NCBI GenBank assembly: GCA_030817875.1
Contig: JAUSZU010000001.1
Location: 5,394,001-5,458,000, forward strand
DNA: 64,000 nt
Origin: Flavobacterium sp. W4I14
GTDB lineage: Bacteria; Bacteroidota; Bacteroidia; Sphingobacteriales; Sphingobacteriaceae
Direction of reading: 5' to 3'
Shown here: positions 1 to 10,483 of the stretch, in pieces
Layout of the letters: every line of letters begins with the position of its first letter
How positions within the stretch are numbered: position 1 is the first letter of the stretch
Program-made: the position numbers and the translations under genes
The notes under the pieces: model-generated
The model's database searches: none
What the model saw: only the letters and a program-made list of their open reading frames with translations
What the model was told of the DNA's origin: nothing

Positions 1-1169
1 TAATTATACTTGCCATCTTTTGCCCGGTATTTGTAGTTCAAAGAATAGTTCAAGTTATCTATGCAGTCAGATTACAAGATTATAAGTTTCAAAGGATTCT
101 AATTTTAAGCAATACCGTTAAAGTGTTGTCGATTTTTATGTTTTTCGGAGGGGGAAATTATTTAATTGTTGAGTATTTCTTATTCTCTCAAGTATGTACA
201 TTATTTGCTGTAATTGCGGGGTTAATTGTTGCTAAAAAATCACTCAATTATGATTTATTGCTTTTGTTAAAGTCTGTAAGATTAACTAAGGAGCAATATA
301 TTAAAACAAAAAAATTAGCTTTTACATCTATTTTTCTAACGCTAAGCTGGATTTTGTACTATGAGCTAGATACGTTTGTGATAGTTAAGTTTTTGGGCCC
401 TAATTCGGTTGCGATCTTTACTATCGCTTTAACTTTAATGACTTATTTTAGGACCATATTCGGTGTGTTTTTCACACCTTTTATTACGAAATTTAACTAC
501 TTCGTTGGCCTTAAAGACACTGAGGGATTAAAGGCTTATTTCTTAAAAGTTATGGTAATTTTTATCCCATGTACATTGTTTCCTGTTTTGATCGTTATTT
601 TCACAGCAAAGAATTTCATTTACACTTGGGTGGGAGACCATTATTTTTCTTCAGTAAATATTGCTCAAGTCATGTTAATGTGTTATTTATTTAGTTTTAT
701 TACTTACCCTACAGGAATATTGATTATGGCGAATGAAAAGGTGAAAGCGCTGTACTTCACCAGTGCTTTGCAGCCTTTTATTTATTGGGTTGGAATCGCA
801 ATAACATATTCATTCTTAAAATTAGAAGCATTTGCTTACTTTAAATTTATTGCTTTTTTTATTGAAACTATAGTTTACATTGTTTACATTCTTTACTTTT
901 TTAACATTAAATTATTTGGTTTCTTGAAAAAAATTATATTCCCAATTATCCCATCTATACTTGTTCTAGTGGTGATATTATTCTTTACTAGAAATTATTG
1001 GCCAACTGGACACCTTAAAATTAATTTGTTGTTTTATTTCATAAATGTGGGGATTTTGGTGTGCGTAAGTACGATTGTTTATTATTTTTCATCTAAAATA
1101 TTTAGGGATTTTGCACAAAGTTTAGTTCTGAACCTAAGACAAAACATTTTCACTAAATTAAAAAGCTAA
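1..1169 (+). CDS. O-antigen/polysaccharide flippase (Wzx-like), 5' end outside window
   Basis: The reading frame is open from base 3 to the stop at 1167-1169, so the gene starts upstream of the window. The visible part (about 389 residues) is very hydrophobic, with roughly ten membrane segments broken by short basic loops, as in the MATE/Wzx family that flips undecaprenyl-linked sugar units across the inner membrane. A GTG at 123 is an internal codon and probably not the start, because the frame before it already reads as membrane protein. It opens a run of polysaccharide genes on the same strand. Family assignment rests on topology and context, as this family has little sequence conservation. 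Confidence 0.8.
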   Translation, partial: IILAIFCPVFVVQRIVQVIYAVRLQDYKFQRILILSNTVKVLSIFMFFGGGNYLIVEYFLFSQVCTLFAVIAGLIVAKKSLNYDLLLLLKSVRLTKEQYIKTKKLAFTSIFLTLSWILYYELDTFVIVKFLGPNSVAIFTIALTLMTYFRTIFGVFFTPFITKFNYFVGLKDTEGLKAYFLKVMVIFIPCTLFPVLIVIFTAKNFIYTWVGDHYFSSVNIAQVMLMCYLFSFITYPTGILIMANEKVKALYFTSALQPFIYWVGIAITYSFLKLEAFAYFKFIAFFIETIVYIVYILYFFNIKLFGFLKKIIFPIIPSILVLVVILFFTRNYWPTGHLKINLLFYFINVGILVCVSTIVYYFSSKIFRDFAQSLVLNLRQNIFTKLKS

Positions 1170-1191
1170 CTTTATTATATTGATAAGCATT

Positions 1192-1875
1192 ATGGTAGTT
1201 TTAAAGTTCTTAAAAAACATATACCTGCATCTCCGTAAAACCGGAGCTTGGTTATATAGAAATGCACAGTTAAAAAATAAATATCCAACCTGTCGTTTTG
1301 ATATTACCAGCCAAATTGTTGATAGTGAGTTTGAGAAGTATGTGGTTATATTTGACTATACGAAACTTTATAATACGAAGGTCGGAGCTTATAGTTATAT
1401 ACAAATGAATGGAAGAATTTTTCATTGTGAAATTGGAAAATTTTGTTCAATTGCATCTTCTGTTTCCATTGCTCCTGGACTTCATGACATGAGCCGTGTT
1501 TCCACGCACCCTAGTTTCTACTTTTGTACACCAGTTCTTCCAAAAATATATGTTACTGAGAATAAACTGGACTTGTTTAAAAAAGTAACTATTGGGCATG
1601 ATGTCTGGATTGGTGAAAAAGTAGTTATACTTGATGGAGTTAAAGTTGGTAATGGAGCAGTGATTGCAAGTGGTGCAATTGTTAATAAAGATGTAGAACC
1701 ATACTCTGTTGTAGCAGGAGTGCCTGCCAGGCATATTAAGTATCGCTTTGACCCAGAAATAATTTTACTGTTGGAAAAAAGTGAATGGTGGAACTATAGC
1801 GATGAATGGTTTGAACAAAATGCCGATATGATGCTGGAAACAGAAAAATTTATAGAATATTTAAAATGTTTGTAA
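1192..1875 (+). CDS. Hexapeptide-repeat acyltransferase (CatB/WbbJ-like)
   Basis: A 227-residue protein with a left-handed beta-helix signature. The C-terminal half has the hallmark run [14 protein letters not shown] followed by [13 protein letters not shown] and the SVVAGVPAR motif that closes the acetyl-CoA site. Such enzymes O- or N-acetylate sugars of surface polysaccharides. The frame also has a TTG at 1180, but ATG 1192 is the likelier start. It overlaps the next gene by 10 bases, so the two are probably translated together. The acceptor sugar cannot be read from sequence. Confidence 0.85.
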   Translation: MVVLKFLKNIYLHLRKTGAWLYRNAQLKNKYPTCRFDITSQIVDSEFEKYVVIFDYTKLYNTKVGAYSYIQMNGRIFHCEIGKFCSIASSVSIAPGLHDMSRVSTHPSFYFCTPVLPKIYVTENKLDLFKKVTIGHDVWIGEKVVILDGVKVGNGAVIASGAIVNKDVEPYSVVAGVPARHIKYRFDPEIILLLEKSEWWNYSDEWFEQNADMMLETEKFIEYLKCL

Positions 1876-2447
1876 AGAGATTATGCAGCTACATCTTTAG
1901 GAAATACTTCTATTTAATAAATAAAAATAGGTTTGCCTACTTATCATCTACAGCTGTTGTTCAAAAGTTATTGAGAGTTGATGGTAAAAAAAATATTATT
2001 ATTGAAAGTGGTGTTGTAATACAAAAATTGTGTTGGCTAGCCGCCATACCTTTGACTGATGCACCTACCTGCCAATTGAAAATTGGCCGAAACAGCATAA
2101 TTGGTAATTTTAACCATATTTATGCCACTGGTGAGATCACAATTGGTGAAGATGTACTTACAGCTGATAAAGTGTATATTTCTGACAATCAGCATAATTA
2201 TGTGGATGTTAATATGCCTATTCATAAACAGGGCATATTGCAGCTCCCTCCGGTGTTTATTGGGAATGGTACTTGGATAGGAGAAAATGTATGCATCTTG
2301 GGAGCCAGTATTGGTCGAAATTGTGTAATTGGTGCTAACGCAGTAGTGACCAAAGATATTCCTGATTATTCGGTTGCCGTGGGAGCTCCAGCAAGGGTTA
2401 TAAAGAGATTTGATTTGCCAACACAAAGTTGGATTAATGTTAAGTAA
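1866..2447 (+). CDS. Hexapeptide-repeat acyltransferase (serine-acetyltransferase-like fold)
   Basis: A 193-residue left-handed beta-helix protein. The repeats are visible as [18 protein letters not shown] and [14 protein letters not shown], and the closing motif is [15 protein letters not shown] histidine in the DNQHNY segment is in the usual place for the catalytic base of this family. It probably acetylates a sugar residue of the polysaccharide made by this cluster. It starts inside the end of the preceding acyltransferase and ends 6 bases before the epimerase gene. The two neighbouring acyltransferases are diverged from each other, so they likely modify different positions. Confidence 0.83.
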   Translation: MFVKRLCSYIFRKYFYLINKNRFAYLSSTAVVQKLLRVDGKKNIIIESGVVIQKLCWLAAIPLTDAPTCQLKIGRNSIIGNFNHIYATGEITIGEDVLTADKVYISDNQHNYVDVNMPIHKQGILQLPPVFIGNGTWIGENVCILGASIGRNCVIGANAVVTKDIPDYSVAVGAPARVIKRFDLPTQSWINVK

Positions 2448-2453
2448 AATATA

Positions 2454-3590
2454 ATGAAGAAAATTTTAATTACTGGCGGTGCCGGATTTATAGGAAGTAA
2501 TGTTGCTAGAAGGCTCGTTCAGGAAGGCCTTGAAGTAACCATATTGGATAATTTTCATCAACAAATTCACGGCGCAAATGATTCTTTGCCTGAAGATTTA
2601 GCTGAGAAAGTTAAACTTATTAAAGCTAGTGTAACCAATAAGGATGCTTTTTACGCTGCTTTAGATGGTCAAGATGCAGTTATTCATTATGCAGCCGAAA
2701 CAGGTACAGGGCAATCTATGTACGACGTTTCAAGATATACTGAAGTTAATATTCAAGCCACATCTTTGTTGTGCGATTACATTATCAATGAACCCCATAA
2801 CTTAAGTGCGGTGGTTGTAGCGTCTTCGAGGTCCATTTATGGGGAGGGGAAGTATCTATCCGAAGAATTCGGAAGTGTCTATCCAAAAGGAAGAACTCAA
2901 ATCAGTAATGGAAATAGTTTTGAGGTAACCTGTCCCCTATCTGGTCAAGATAATTTAACTTTGGTCGCCACGGATGAGGAATCAAAAATTCACCCATCTT
3001 CCTTTTATGGAATAACGAAACAGGTTCAGGAACAAATGATAATCCTGGCTTGTAAATTAAAAGGTATAAATGGTTTTGCCTTACGGTACCAAAACGTGTA
3101 TGGCCCGGGTCAATCGCTTAAAAACCCATACACAGGTATTTTATCTATTTTTTCCCGCTTAGCCTTAAAGAATAACGATATTAATATTTTTGAAGATGGT
3201 AATGAGAGTAGAGATTTTGTTTATATAGATGATGTTGTGGATGCGACCGTTTCTTGCTTATTGAAAAATATTACGGGGCAGCACATTTTGAATGTAGGAA
3301 GTGGAGTAGCAACAACTGTTAATGAGGTTGCTACAGAGATTGTTTCATTTTTGAAAAGTGATTCCAAATTGATTATTTCGGGAACATTTCGAGAAGGTGA
3401 TATAAGGCACAACTATGCAGATCTTAGTCTCGTTAATCAAGTGCTTGGTTTCGAACCAAAGTGGAAGTTTAAAGATGGCCTACATCAATTTCTAAGATGG
3501 GTTCTGCAACAAACTGATATTCCAGATAACGTAAATGATTATAAAAAATCATTGGATGAATTAAAGCAAAGAGGACTTTTAAATGGATAA
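2454..3590 (+). CDS. NAD-dependent nucleotide-sugar epimerase/dehydratase (extended SDR)
   Basis: A 378-residue extended short-chain dehydrogenase. The N-terminal Rossmann motif TGGAGFIGSN binds NAD. The catalytic pair is Tyr185 and Lys189 in SFYGITK, and an SSRSIYG segment supplies the catalytic Ser. The insert between these (about residues 150-180, with VTCPLSGQ and TDEE) resembles proteins annotated as dTDP-L-rhamnose 4-epimerase, but substrate assignment is inference. It overlaps the following glycosyltransferase by 8 bases. It probably supplies an activated sugar donor to the GT2 enzymes downstream. Confidence 0.82.
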   Translation: MKKILITGGAGFIGSNVARRLVQEGLEVTILDNFHQQIHGANDSLPEDLAEKVKLIKASVTNKDAFYAALDGQDAVIHYAAETGTGQSMYDVSRYTEVNIQATSLLCDYIINEPHNLSAVVVASSRSIYGEGKYLSEEFGSVYPKGRTQISNGNSFEVTCPLSGQDNLTLVATDEESKIHPSSFYGITKQVQEQMIILACKLKGINGFALRYQNVYGPGQSLKNPYTGILSIFSRLALKNNDINIFEDGNESRDFVYIDDVVDATVSCLLKNITGQHILNVGSGVATTVNEVATEIVSFLKSDSKLIISGTFREGDIRHNYADLSLVNQVLGFEPKWKFKDGLHQFLRWVLQQTDIPDNVNDYKKSLDELKQRGLLNG

Positions 3591-4539
3591 CATACATCTT
3601 CCATTGGTAAGCGTTGTGTTCACAAGCTACAACCATGCTGAATATTTAAAACAAGCCATTGAAAGCATTATTTCGCAAACATTCACAGATTTTGAATTTA
3701 TAATTGTTGACGATTGCTCTACAGATGGTAGTATTGAGATTTTGAATCAATATAAAAATGATAGCAGGGTTAAACTAAATTTGCTTGAAAAGAATACCGG
3801 AAGTTACGTTAAAGCCAGTCATTTTGGAGCTTTAAAAGCTGTAGGGAAATACATTCTATTCGCTCAATGCGATGATTATGCAGCCCCAAATCAACTTCAA
3901 CGATTAGTTGACCAAATGGAGGCCAATCCGAATGTAGGAGTTGTTTTTTCAAGAAGTACCTTGGTTGACGAACATGGAAAGGTAATTTCGGATGACTATA
4001 GCATAAGGGATAAAGCGTTTAAAACCAGGTTTAAACAAGATGTTTTGGTATCAGGCAGTGAGATGTTGAAGTTTTTATCTTATTCGTGTGTTATTCCCAA
4101 TTTAAGTGCAGCACTTGTTAGGCGCGAGCTTTATTTTAAAGCGGAGGGACTACCAGAAAGGTTCCTGATGGCAGCTGATTGGGCCTTTTGGATAGAGATG
4201 ACAACACACTGCGATTTTTATTACATTTCAGAATCACTGAATAATTTTAGGCAACACGCTACCACTATCAGAAGTAAAACCAAAATTGATAAGCAATTAA
4301 TGGAGATATTCAGCGTTTTTAGTAACCATATAGATAAACATTCAATTAAAGGAACGGTAAAGAATGATTTACTTATTGGATTTGGAAATATTTGGTTTAC
4401 TTACTTTCTCGAATCGCCACGGGCAGTAAGTTCGAATTTTTTGAATACATTATCAAAAACTCGTGGCATGCAGAAAAATATTCCTTATTTCCTTTTTAAA
4501 GGCATAGCTAAAAAGGTTAAAGCTATTATACAAAAGTAA
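3583..4539 (+). CDS. GT2 family glycosyltransferase
   Basis: A 318-residue GT-A fold transferase. The N-terminus VSVVFTSYNHAEYLKQAI is the usual nucleotide-sugar-binding start, followed by IIVDDCSTDGS and a QCDDYAAP segment in place of the DxD motif (DD aspartates bind the metal-nucleotide). ADWAFW near residue 200 fits the acceptor-side ED/W region of this family. It is cytoplasmic or membrane-associated and adds one sugar to the lipid-linked repeat unit. It starts 8 bases inside the epimerase gene and is followed after 4 bases by another GT2 gene. Donor and linkage cannot be predicted. Confidence 0.87.
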   Translation: MDNIHLPLVSVVFTSYNHAEYLKQAIESIISQTFTDFEFIIVDDCSTDGSIEILNQYKNDSRVKLNLLEKNTGSYVKASHFGALKAVGKYILFAQCDDYAAPNQLQRLVDQMEANPNVGVVFSRSTLVDEHGKVISDDYSIRDKAFKTRFKQDVLVSGSEMLKFLSYSCVIPNLSAALVRRELYFKAEGLPERFLMAADWAFWIEMTTHCDFYYISESLNNFRQHATTIRSKTKIDKQLMEIFSVFSNHIDKHSIKGTVKNDLLIGFGNIWFTYFLESPRAVSSNFLNTLSKTRGMQKNIPYFLFKGIAKKVKAIIQK

Positions 4540-4543
4540 AATC

Positions 4544-5422
4544 ATGAACGTTTTATTTTCAATTATTATCCCTACCTATAATCGTTCCTCTCGTTTAAAG
4601 AAAGCGTTAGATGGTTTAGCGTCGCAAACCTTCAAAAATTTTGAAGTAATCATTTGTGACGATGGGTCGGTAGATGATACACAGCAAGTAGTAAATAAAT
4701 ATTGTGATAAACTCAATCTGAGGTATATTTGGAATGAGAACTGGGGAGGGCCTGCAAGACCCCGGAATATCGGCATAAAGGAAAGTAGTGGAGAGTGGAT
4801 CTGTTTTTTGGATTCTGATGATTGGTGGTATTCCAATAAATTAGAAGAATGCGCTAAGTATATAGCAGATTATGATTTCTTATTTCATTCAGTCGATATT
4901 TTTAACGCCAAGACAAATAGTTTGACAGCCAAAAAGGTTGGACGGGCACTAGGTGATAATCCTTTTAAAGATTTGATCCTTAATGGTAATGGAATTGCTA
5001 ATTCTAGCGTAGTTATAAAGAAATCAGTTTGTGAAAAAATCGGTGAGATTTCGGAAGAGAAGACATTAATAGCAGTAGAAGATTATGATTATTGGCTAAG
5101 AGCAACTAAAAATTCTAGTCGGGTTAAATTTCTCAACTTATCTTTGGGTGCATATTATTGGGATGGTGATTCTAATATTTCTCAAATATCTATGGATAGG
5201 ATAACGAAGGAAATTACCATCTTTAATAAGTATTTAGCTAACTTGAACCTATCGGAACAAAAACAAGCTACTTACATTTTTAACTATAAGATAGGACGAT
5301 ATTATGGCCTTTTAAATAATTATTCGGAAGCCCGAAAGTATCTTTTAAGTTCAATGTCAAGTAATAAAATATCTATTAGGTTAAAATCATTAGCTTTTTA
5401 CCTTAAATTTTTACTTAAGTAG
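4544..5422 (+). CDS. GT2 family glycosyltransferase
   Basis: A 292-residue GT-A enzyme. The start FSIIIPTYNRSSRLKKAL is characteristic, followed by VIICDDGSVDDT. The DxD-type motif is FLDSDDWW near residue 90, and VEDYDYW near residue 180 supplies the likely catalytic-base region. The C-terminal part (about 220-292) is tyrosine- and asparagine-rich and helical. It lies in the middle of the polysaccharide operon, 4 bases after one GT2 gene and 6 before the polymerase-like gene. Confidence 0.87.
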   Translation: MNVLFSIIIPTYNRSSRLKKALDGLASQTFKNFEVIICDDGSVDDTQQVVNKYCDKLNLRYIWNENWGGPARPRNIGIKESSGEWICFLDSDDWWYSNKLEECAKYIADYDFLFHSVDIFNAKTNSLTAKKVGRALGDNPFKDLILNGNGIANSSVVIKKSVCEKIGEISEEKTLIAVEDYDYWLRATKNSSRVKFLNLSLGAYYWDGDSNISQISMDRITKEITIFNKYLANLNLSEQKQATYIFNYKIGRYYGLLNNYSEARKYLLSSMSSNKISIRLKSLAFYLKFLLK

Positions 5423-5428
5423 ATTTTA

Positions 5429-6589
5429 ATGGCCACCAATTTAAGTTTATTAAAATTTGTAAATTACCTTGTCATTGCATTCTTTTTTGTTCCATATTTT
5501 GGATTAATTCCTGTTGCATATGGAGTAATGTTATTAATGATCGTTTTCAGGATTGGAAATCATATCAAAGGTAGTTATTACGACTTTTTCTTTCTTATCC
5601 CTTTATTTTTGCTGAGTGCTTTCAAGTTCAATCAGGTTGGTTTTTTGGTGGCCGATGCTCTTTTCCGGTATTATTTAGGCATTGTCATCGTGTACTGGTT
5701 TTTCAAGATTTATAATGTAAGGATAGATGTACAGCGGTTACTATTATTCTTTTGCATAGCGGTATTATTAGAAGCCGTAATCATAAACATTTTTTTTGAT
5801 CCATTTCGCTACTTGCCTAATTATCCTGCTTCCGTTTTTGAAAATAACATTGCTAGTCACTATACCAAGTTTATGGGGTTTTATCAAAGACCTTATAGTA
5901 TTGGTATGAATGCCAGTGCATCATCATCCGTACTGTGTGGACTTCTAATGTGCAGATGGGAGATGATTAAGGCAAAAAAAATCATTGAAGATAAGCGACT
6001 GGAATTCATCGGAGGCGCAACAGTGTTTTTATTCGCCTCGGGTGTAGGCATAGGTCTTTATTTTTTTTACTTACTTCACCGTTTTGGCTTGATTACACTC
6101 AAACGCTTTATCATTTTGATTCTTATCTGCTACCTGCTGATTGTTAACTATGATGCAATATTCGGGTTTTTCTCATCCGATAGTATATTTCAAAAAGTAT
6201 CTTCTGCGTATATCAATTTTTTACTTGATTACAAAATAGAACAAATAGATGATGTTGTCAAAATCCTCGAATCTGGTAAAAGTTCTGTATTGATTGGCCA
6301 GGCTTTTGAAAATAAATCTGAGATAATTCTGCAAAGTGATTTTGCTTGGAATGATTTCTTTCAATGTCTTGGTATATTTGGTATTATTTTATTTTTCTTA
6401 TTTCTACTCAATAAGATTAATAAACATACGTTGTTTCCAATTTTACTTTTCGTGATTGGTGCACTTCATTACGGAGGTGTGTTTACTCTGGCAGGACAAA
6501 TTGTTCTATCTATAGCACTTATAGAATTAACACGGAAAGCCGATAAGGAAACTCATATTACAAGTGGGATTGTTCCACTTAAAAATTAA
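5429..6589 (+). CDS. Wzy-like O-antigen/EPS polymerase (multi-pass membrane protein)
   Basis: A 386-residue, strongly hydrophobic protein with about ten predicted membrane segments and a large non-membrane loop around residues 130-180 (FENNIASHYTKFMGF to YSIGMNASASS). Such a loop is typical of Wzy polymerases that join undecaprenyl-linked repeat units at the periplasmic face. No catalytic motif can be confirmed because Wzy proteins are very diverse. The call rests on topology and on its place between glycosyltransferase genes in a cluster that also has a flippase. Confidence 0.68.
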   Translation: MATNLSLLKFVNYLVIAFFFVPYFGLIPVAYGVMLLMIVFRIGNHIKGSYYDFFFLIPLFLLSAFKFNQVGFLVADALFRYYLGIVIVYWFFKIYNVRIDVQRLLLFFCIAVLLEAVIINIFFDPFRYLPNYPASVFENNIASHYTKFMGFYQRPYSIGMNASASSSVLCGLLMCRWEMIKAKKIIEDKRLEFIGGATVFLFASGVGIGLYFFYLLHRFGLITLKRFIILILICYLLIVNYDAIFGFFSSDSIFQKVSSAYINFLLDYKIEQIDDVVKILESGKSSVLIGQAFENKSEIILQSDFAWNDFFQCLGIFGIILFFLFLLNKINKHTLFPILLFVIGALHYGGVFTLAGQIVLSIALIELTRKADKETHITSGIVPLKN

Positions 6590-6608
6590 TGATGCATATT
6601 TGTAGCTT

Positions 6609-7406
6609 ATGTTAAGTATTATAGTGCCTACTTTAGGTAATAGGCTAATCGAAATGGAAGAGTTATTGAATAGCCTGGCTCTGCAAAAAAATCAACAATT
6701 CGAGGTGATTTGTGCCATTCAGGGTAACTTTGAAGCAGTAAACAATCTTTTGAATCGATATAGTTTTCCAATAAAAACCATAAATTTAAATAAGAGAGGG
6801 TTATCATTTGCGAGAAATGAGGCGCTCAAATTGGTGAAAGATGACACGAAATTCGTGACGCTCTCTGATGATGATTGCTGGTATCCGCCTGATAGTGTAG
6901 ATAGAGTTTTGGAACTAGGTAAAGATTTTAAAGGATGCCTCTGTTTTCAAATATTTGATCCCAAAACAAACCAGTATTACAAGAACTATAATGGAGCTTT
7001 TGATGAAAATATATCCTTGAGAAAAAGTTTAAAAGTGTCTTCAATTGAGATTTTTATATCTAAAGAAATTATTGATTCCGGAATCAGATTCGATGAAAGA
7101 TTTGGATTGGGAACAAATTATCCCTCTGGTGAAGAAAATATTTTTTTATTTGATATTATAAAAAATGGATGGACAATAAAGTACTTTCCTGAGGTGATAG
7201 TCTTTCATTTGAAACCCAATTGGAAAAATAAGGAATACATTTTTAAGGGAAAGGGAGCGTTATTCGCAAGATTATATAATAAACCATTGGCATACATAAT
7301 GGTAAATTTATATGCAATCATGAAGTCAAAATATTCAGATAATTTATTAATGGATATCAGAAATATGATTGCTGAAATAAGAACTTTTAATATTAAAAAA
7401 TGTTAG
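6609..7406 (+). CDS. GT2-like glycosyltransferase
   Basis: A 265-residue GT-A protein more divergent than its neighbours. It starts LSIIVPTLGNRLIEMEELL, lacks the usual VDDGS loop (FEVICAIQGN takes its place), and keeps a metal-binding motif in TLSDDDCWYPP near residue 80. LGTNYPSGEENIFLF around residue 165 matches the acceptor-side acidic motif. It overlaps the following GT2 gene by 7 bases, so the pair is probably translationally coupled. Donor and acceptor are unknown. Confidence 0.8.
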   Translation: MLSIIVPTLGNRLIEMEELLNSLALQKNQQFEVICAIQGNFEAVNNLLNRYSFPIKTINLNKRGLSFARNEALKLVKDDTKFVTLSDDDCWYPPDSVDRVLELGKDFKGCLCFQIFDPKTNQYYKNYNGAFDENISLRKSLKVSSIEIFISKEIIDSGIRFDERFGLGTNYPSGEENIFLFDIIKNGWTIKYFPEVIVFHLKPNWKNKEYIFKGKGALFARLYNKPLAYIMVNLYAIMKSKYSDNLLMDIRNMIAEIRTFNIKKC

Positions 7407-8143
7407 TTTCAGTTATTACTCCTTTTTACAATTCGGCTAAGTTTATCTCAAAAACTATAGAATCCGTAATAAATCAAACTTATTCAGATTGGGAGCTAAT
7501 TTTAGTTAATGATTGTTCCACTGATGATTCTGTAGCAATTGTTAATAAATTTGCAGAAAAGGATAGCCGAATAAAGTTGATCGAATTAAAAGTTAATTCC
7601 GGAGTTGCCGAGGCTCGTAATGAAGGCTTAAGATCAGCAAAAGGTCGGTTTGCCGCATTTATAGATAGTGATGATTTATGGGATTCTTTGAAATTGGAGG
7701 CCCAAGTAAACTTTATGTGTACAAATAATTATTCTTTCTCACATACCGCATACCGAAAAATTGATAGTTCGGGAAACGTTTTTGTTAATAAGGTTGATGT
7801 ATCTTCTGAAGTCAATTATAAATCTCTACTGAAACATAATGAAATTGGATGTCTAACTGTTATGTACGATGTAAACCAATTAGGTAAATATTATTTTCCC
7901 AGAATTGGCCATGAGGATTATGCAACTTGGCTCCAGATACTTCGAAACTCTAATACATCCTATGGCTTAAATGAAGTGCTGGGCTCATACCGTGTTCATA
8001 CGGGATCCGTATCGTCTAATAAAATTAAGGCCGCAAAATACACTTGGGGTGTATTAAGACACTCAGAGCGGATACCATTTGTAAAAGCATTATACTACTT
8101 TTCTTTTTATGCTTTGAATGCAGTTGCAAGAAGAATATTTTAA
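7400..8143 (+). CDS. GT2 family glycosyltransferase
   Basis: A 247-residue canonical GT2 enzyme. VSVITPFYNSAKFISKTI is followed by ILVNDCSTDDS, the DxD motif AFIDSDDLW lies near residue 90, and GHEDYATW near residue 170 holds the ED-type catalytic region. The C-terminus ends in a hydrophobic stretch (YYFSFYALNAVARRIF) that may tether it to the inner membrane. It is the last glycosyltransferase before the nucleotide-sugar genes and likely adds a sugar to the repeat unit. Confidence 0.88.
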   Translation: MLVSVITPFYNSAKFISKTIESVINQTYSDWELILVNDCSTDDSVAIVNKFAEKDSRIKLIELKVNSGVAEARNEGLRSAKGRFAAFIDSDDLWDSLKLEAQVNFMCTNNYSFSHTAYRKIDSSGNVFVNKVDVSSEVNYKSLLKHNEIGCLTVMYDVNQLGKYYFPRIGHEDYATWLQILRNSNTSYGLNEVLGSYRVHTGSVSSNKIKAAKYTWGVLRHSERIPFVKALYYFSFYALNAVARRIF

Positions 8144-8166
8144 TTTTATAATTATTTAATAAATAT

Positions 8167-9477
8167 ATGAAGATAGCCGTTATTGGTACTGGATACGTGG
8201 GTTTAGTTACCGGAACCTGTTTAGCAGAAACAGGCAACGATGTAATATGTGTTGACATAAACGAAGCAAAAGTTAAAAAAATGCAGGATGGAGAGGTTCC
8301 CATTTACGAACCTGGGTTAGATTTGCTTTTTCATAGAAATATTGAGCAGGGAAGGTTAACCTTTACTACTGTTCTTGCAGATGCGATAAAAGATGCACAG
8401 ATTATCTTTATGGCGCTTCCCACTCCTCCCGGGGGAGATGGTGCAGCTGATCTTTCTTATATCTTGGGAGCAGCGAAAGATGTTGCTGAATTAATAACTG
8501 ATTACAAGATTATTGTAAACAAATCTACGGTGCCTGTCGGAACCGCAGATAAAGTAAAAGCCGTTTTTGTAGAAAATACCAACATTGAAGTGGATATAGT
8601 TTCCAATCCGGAGTTTTTGCGAGAGGGTGTAGCGGTAGATGATTTCATGAAACCTGATCGTGTAGTACTGGGTACTAATAGCGAAAGGGCTAAGAAACTG
8701 ATGGCCGAGCTTTACGCACCTTATGTTCGTCAGGGAAACCCAATCCTGTTTATGGATGAGCGGTCTTCTGAGCTGACTAAATATGCTGCGAATTCGTTTT
8801 TGGCTACTAAGATCACCTTTATGAATGAGATTGCGAATCTATGTGAGCTTGTAGGGGCTGATGTAGATGCAGTACGAAAGGGCATTGGTTCTGACGACCG
8901 TATCGGAAAACGTTTCCTTTTTCCTGGTGTAGGTTATGGTGGCTCATGTTTTCCTAAAGATGTACAGGCCTTGGTAAAATCATCTGATGACTATGCCTAT
9001 GATTTTCAGATTTTGAAATCTGTAATGGAGGTAAATGAGCGTCAAAAAACTATTTTGGTGGATAAACTACTGAAATATTATAAAAATGATATTAAAGGAA
9101 AACATTTTGCACTCTGGGGATTAGCATTTAAGCCAGAAACTGACGATATTCGCGAAGCGCCGGCTTTGTATATCATTGATGACTTATTGAAGAACGGAGC
9201 TACAGTTACGGTTTTCGACCCTGAAGCTATGGAAAATGTTCGCAATCTGATTGGTGATAAGGTAAACTATGCTAAAAATGCTTACGAGGCTTTGGAAAAT
9301 GCAGAAGCGCTGTTAATTGCAACAGAGTGGTCTGTTTTTCGTACGCCTGATTTTGAGAAGATAGAGAGCACACTAAAAAATAAAATAGTTTTCGATGGTC
9401 GAAACCTATACGATCTTCAAAAGATGATCGATCTGGGTTACTATTACAATAGTATAGGCAGGAAACTCATCAATTAA
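8167..9477 (+). CDS. ugd: UDP-glucose 6-dehydrogenase
   Basis: This enzyme oxidises UDP-glucose to UDP-glucuronate with two NAD+. The 436-residue length is normal. The N-terminal Rossmann motif is [11 protein letters not shown]. The catalytic cysteine is Cys261 in GGSCFPKD, and the lysine of the active site sits in [13 protein letters not shown]. The C-terminal UDP-binding domain carries [15 protein letters not shown]. The next gene, one base after the stop, is a UDP-glucuronate decarboxylase, so the pair makes UDP-xylose. Confidence in the reaction is high. The polymer that uses the product is unknown. Confidence 0.96.
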   Translation: MKIAVIGTGYVGLVTGTCLAETGNDVICVDINEAKVKKMQDGEVPIYEPGLDLLFHRNIEQGRLTFTTVLADAIKDAQIIFMALPTPPGGDGAADLSYILGAAKDVAELITDYKIIVNKSTVPVGTADKVKAVFVENTNIEVDIVSNPEFLREGVAVDDFMKPDRVVLGTNSERAKKLMAELYAPYVRQGNPILFMDERSSELTKYAANSFLATKITFMNEIANLCELVGADVDAVRKGIGSDDRIGKRFLFPGVGYGGSCFPKDVQALVKSSDDYAYDFQILKSVMEVNERQKTILVDKLLKYYKNDIKGKHFALWGLAFKPETDDIREAPALYIIDDLLKNGATVTVFDPEAMENVRNLIGDKVNYAKNAYEALENAEALLIATEWSVFRTPDFEKIESTLKNKIVFDGRNLYDLQKMIDLGYYYNSIGRKLIN

Positions 9478-9478
9478 A

Positions 9479-10468
9479 ATGAAGAAAAAGAGAATATTAA
9501 TCACAGGGGCAGCAGGCTTTTTAGGCTCGCACCTCTGTGATCGTTTTATCCGAGAGGATTATCACGTAATTGGGATGGACAACCTTATTACCGGAGACAT
9601 GGCCAATGTGGAACACCTGTTTAAATTGGAGAATTTCGAGTTCTATAACCATGATGTTTCCAAATTTGTACATATCCCAGGTGAGCTGGATTATATCCTG
9701 CATTTCGCTTCACCAGCAAGCCCGATCGATTATCTTAAAATTCCTATTCAGACTTTAAAGGTAGGTTCTTTGGGCACGCATAACCTTTTAGGCTTAGCTC
9801 GAAATAAGGGTGCAAGGATGCTTATTGCTTCTACATCAGAAGTGTACGGTGACCCGAATGTAAACCCACAACCAGAGGAATACTGGGGTAACGTGAACCC
9901 AGTAGGGCCGCGTGGTGTTTACGATGAGGCTAAACGTTTTCAGGAAGCGATTACCATGGCTTATCATACCTTTCATGGTGTTGAAACTAGAATTGTAAGA
10001 ATCTTTAATACTTACGGACCTAGAATGCGACTGAACGATGGACGGGTATTACCTGCATTTATTGGGCAAGCATTGAGGGGAGAAGACCTTACCGTTTTCG
10101 GTGATGGAAGCCAAACCCGATCTTTCTGTTATGTTGATGATTTGATTGAGGGGATTTACCGTTTGTTGATGAGCGATTATGCTCAACCAGTAAACATTGG
10201 TAACCCCGATGAAATTACGATTAATCAGTTCTGTGAGGAGATTATCAAGCTCACAGGAACTACACAAAAGATTGTTTATAAAGAACTTCCTCAAGATGAC
10301 CCTAAGCAGCGTCGCCCGGATATTACTAAGGCCAGAGAGATTTTAGGATGGAAACCGAATGTAGGCAGAGCAGAAGGCTTGAAAATTACTTACGAATATT
10401 TCAAGTCATTGCCTAAAGAGGCATTGGCCAAGATAGAACATAAAGATTTTACCACATTCAATAGGTAA
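9479..10468 (+). CDS. UDP-glucuronate decarboxylase (UDP-xylose synthase)
   Basis: A 329-residue extended SDR. It has the NAD motif [15 protein letters not shown], a STSEVYGDP segment typical of UXS enzymes, and the catalytic pair Tyr148/Lys152 in [19 protein letters not shown] and [15 protein letters not shown] are also family hallmarks. It should convert UDP-glucuronate to UDP-xylose in the cytoplasm. The start lies one base after the UDP-glucose dehydrogenase stop, which strongly supports a two-step pathway. Other SDR decarboxylases are possible but less likely given this neighbour. Confidence 0.93.
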   Translation: MKKKRILITGAAGFLGSHLCDRFIREDYHVIGMDNLITGDMANVEHLFKLENFEFYNHDVSKFVHIPGELDYILHFASPASPIDYLKIPIQTLKVGSLGTHNLLGLARNKGARMLIASTSEVYGDPNVNPQPEEYWGNVNPVGPRGVYDEAKRFQEAITMAYHTFHGVETRIVRIFNTYGPRMRLNDGRVLPAFIGQALRGEDLTVFGDGSQTRSFCYVDDLIEGIYRLLMSDYAQPVNIGNPDEITINQFCEEIIKLTGTTQKIVYKELPQDDPKQRRPDITKAREILGWKPNVGRAEGLKITYEYFKSLPKEALAKIEHKDFTTFNR

Positions 10469-10483
10469 TTATTACTCATTGCT

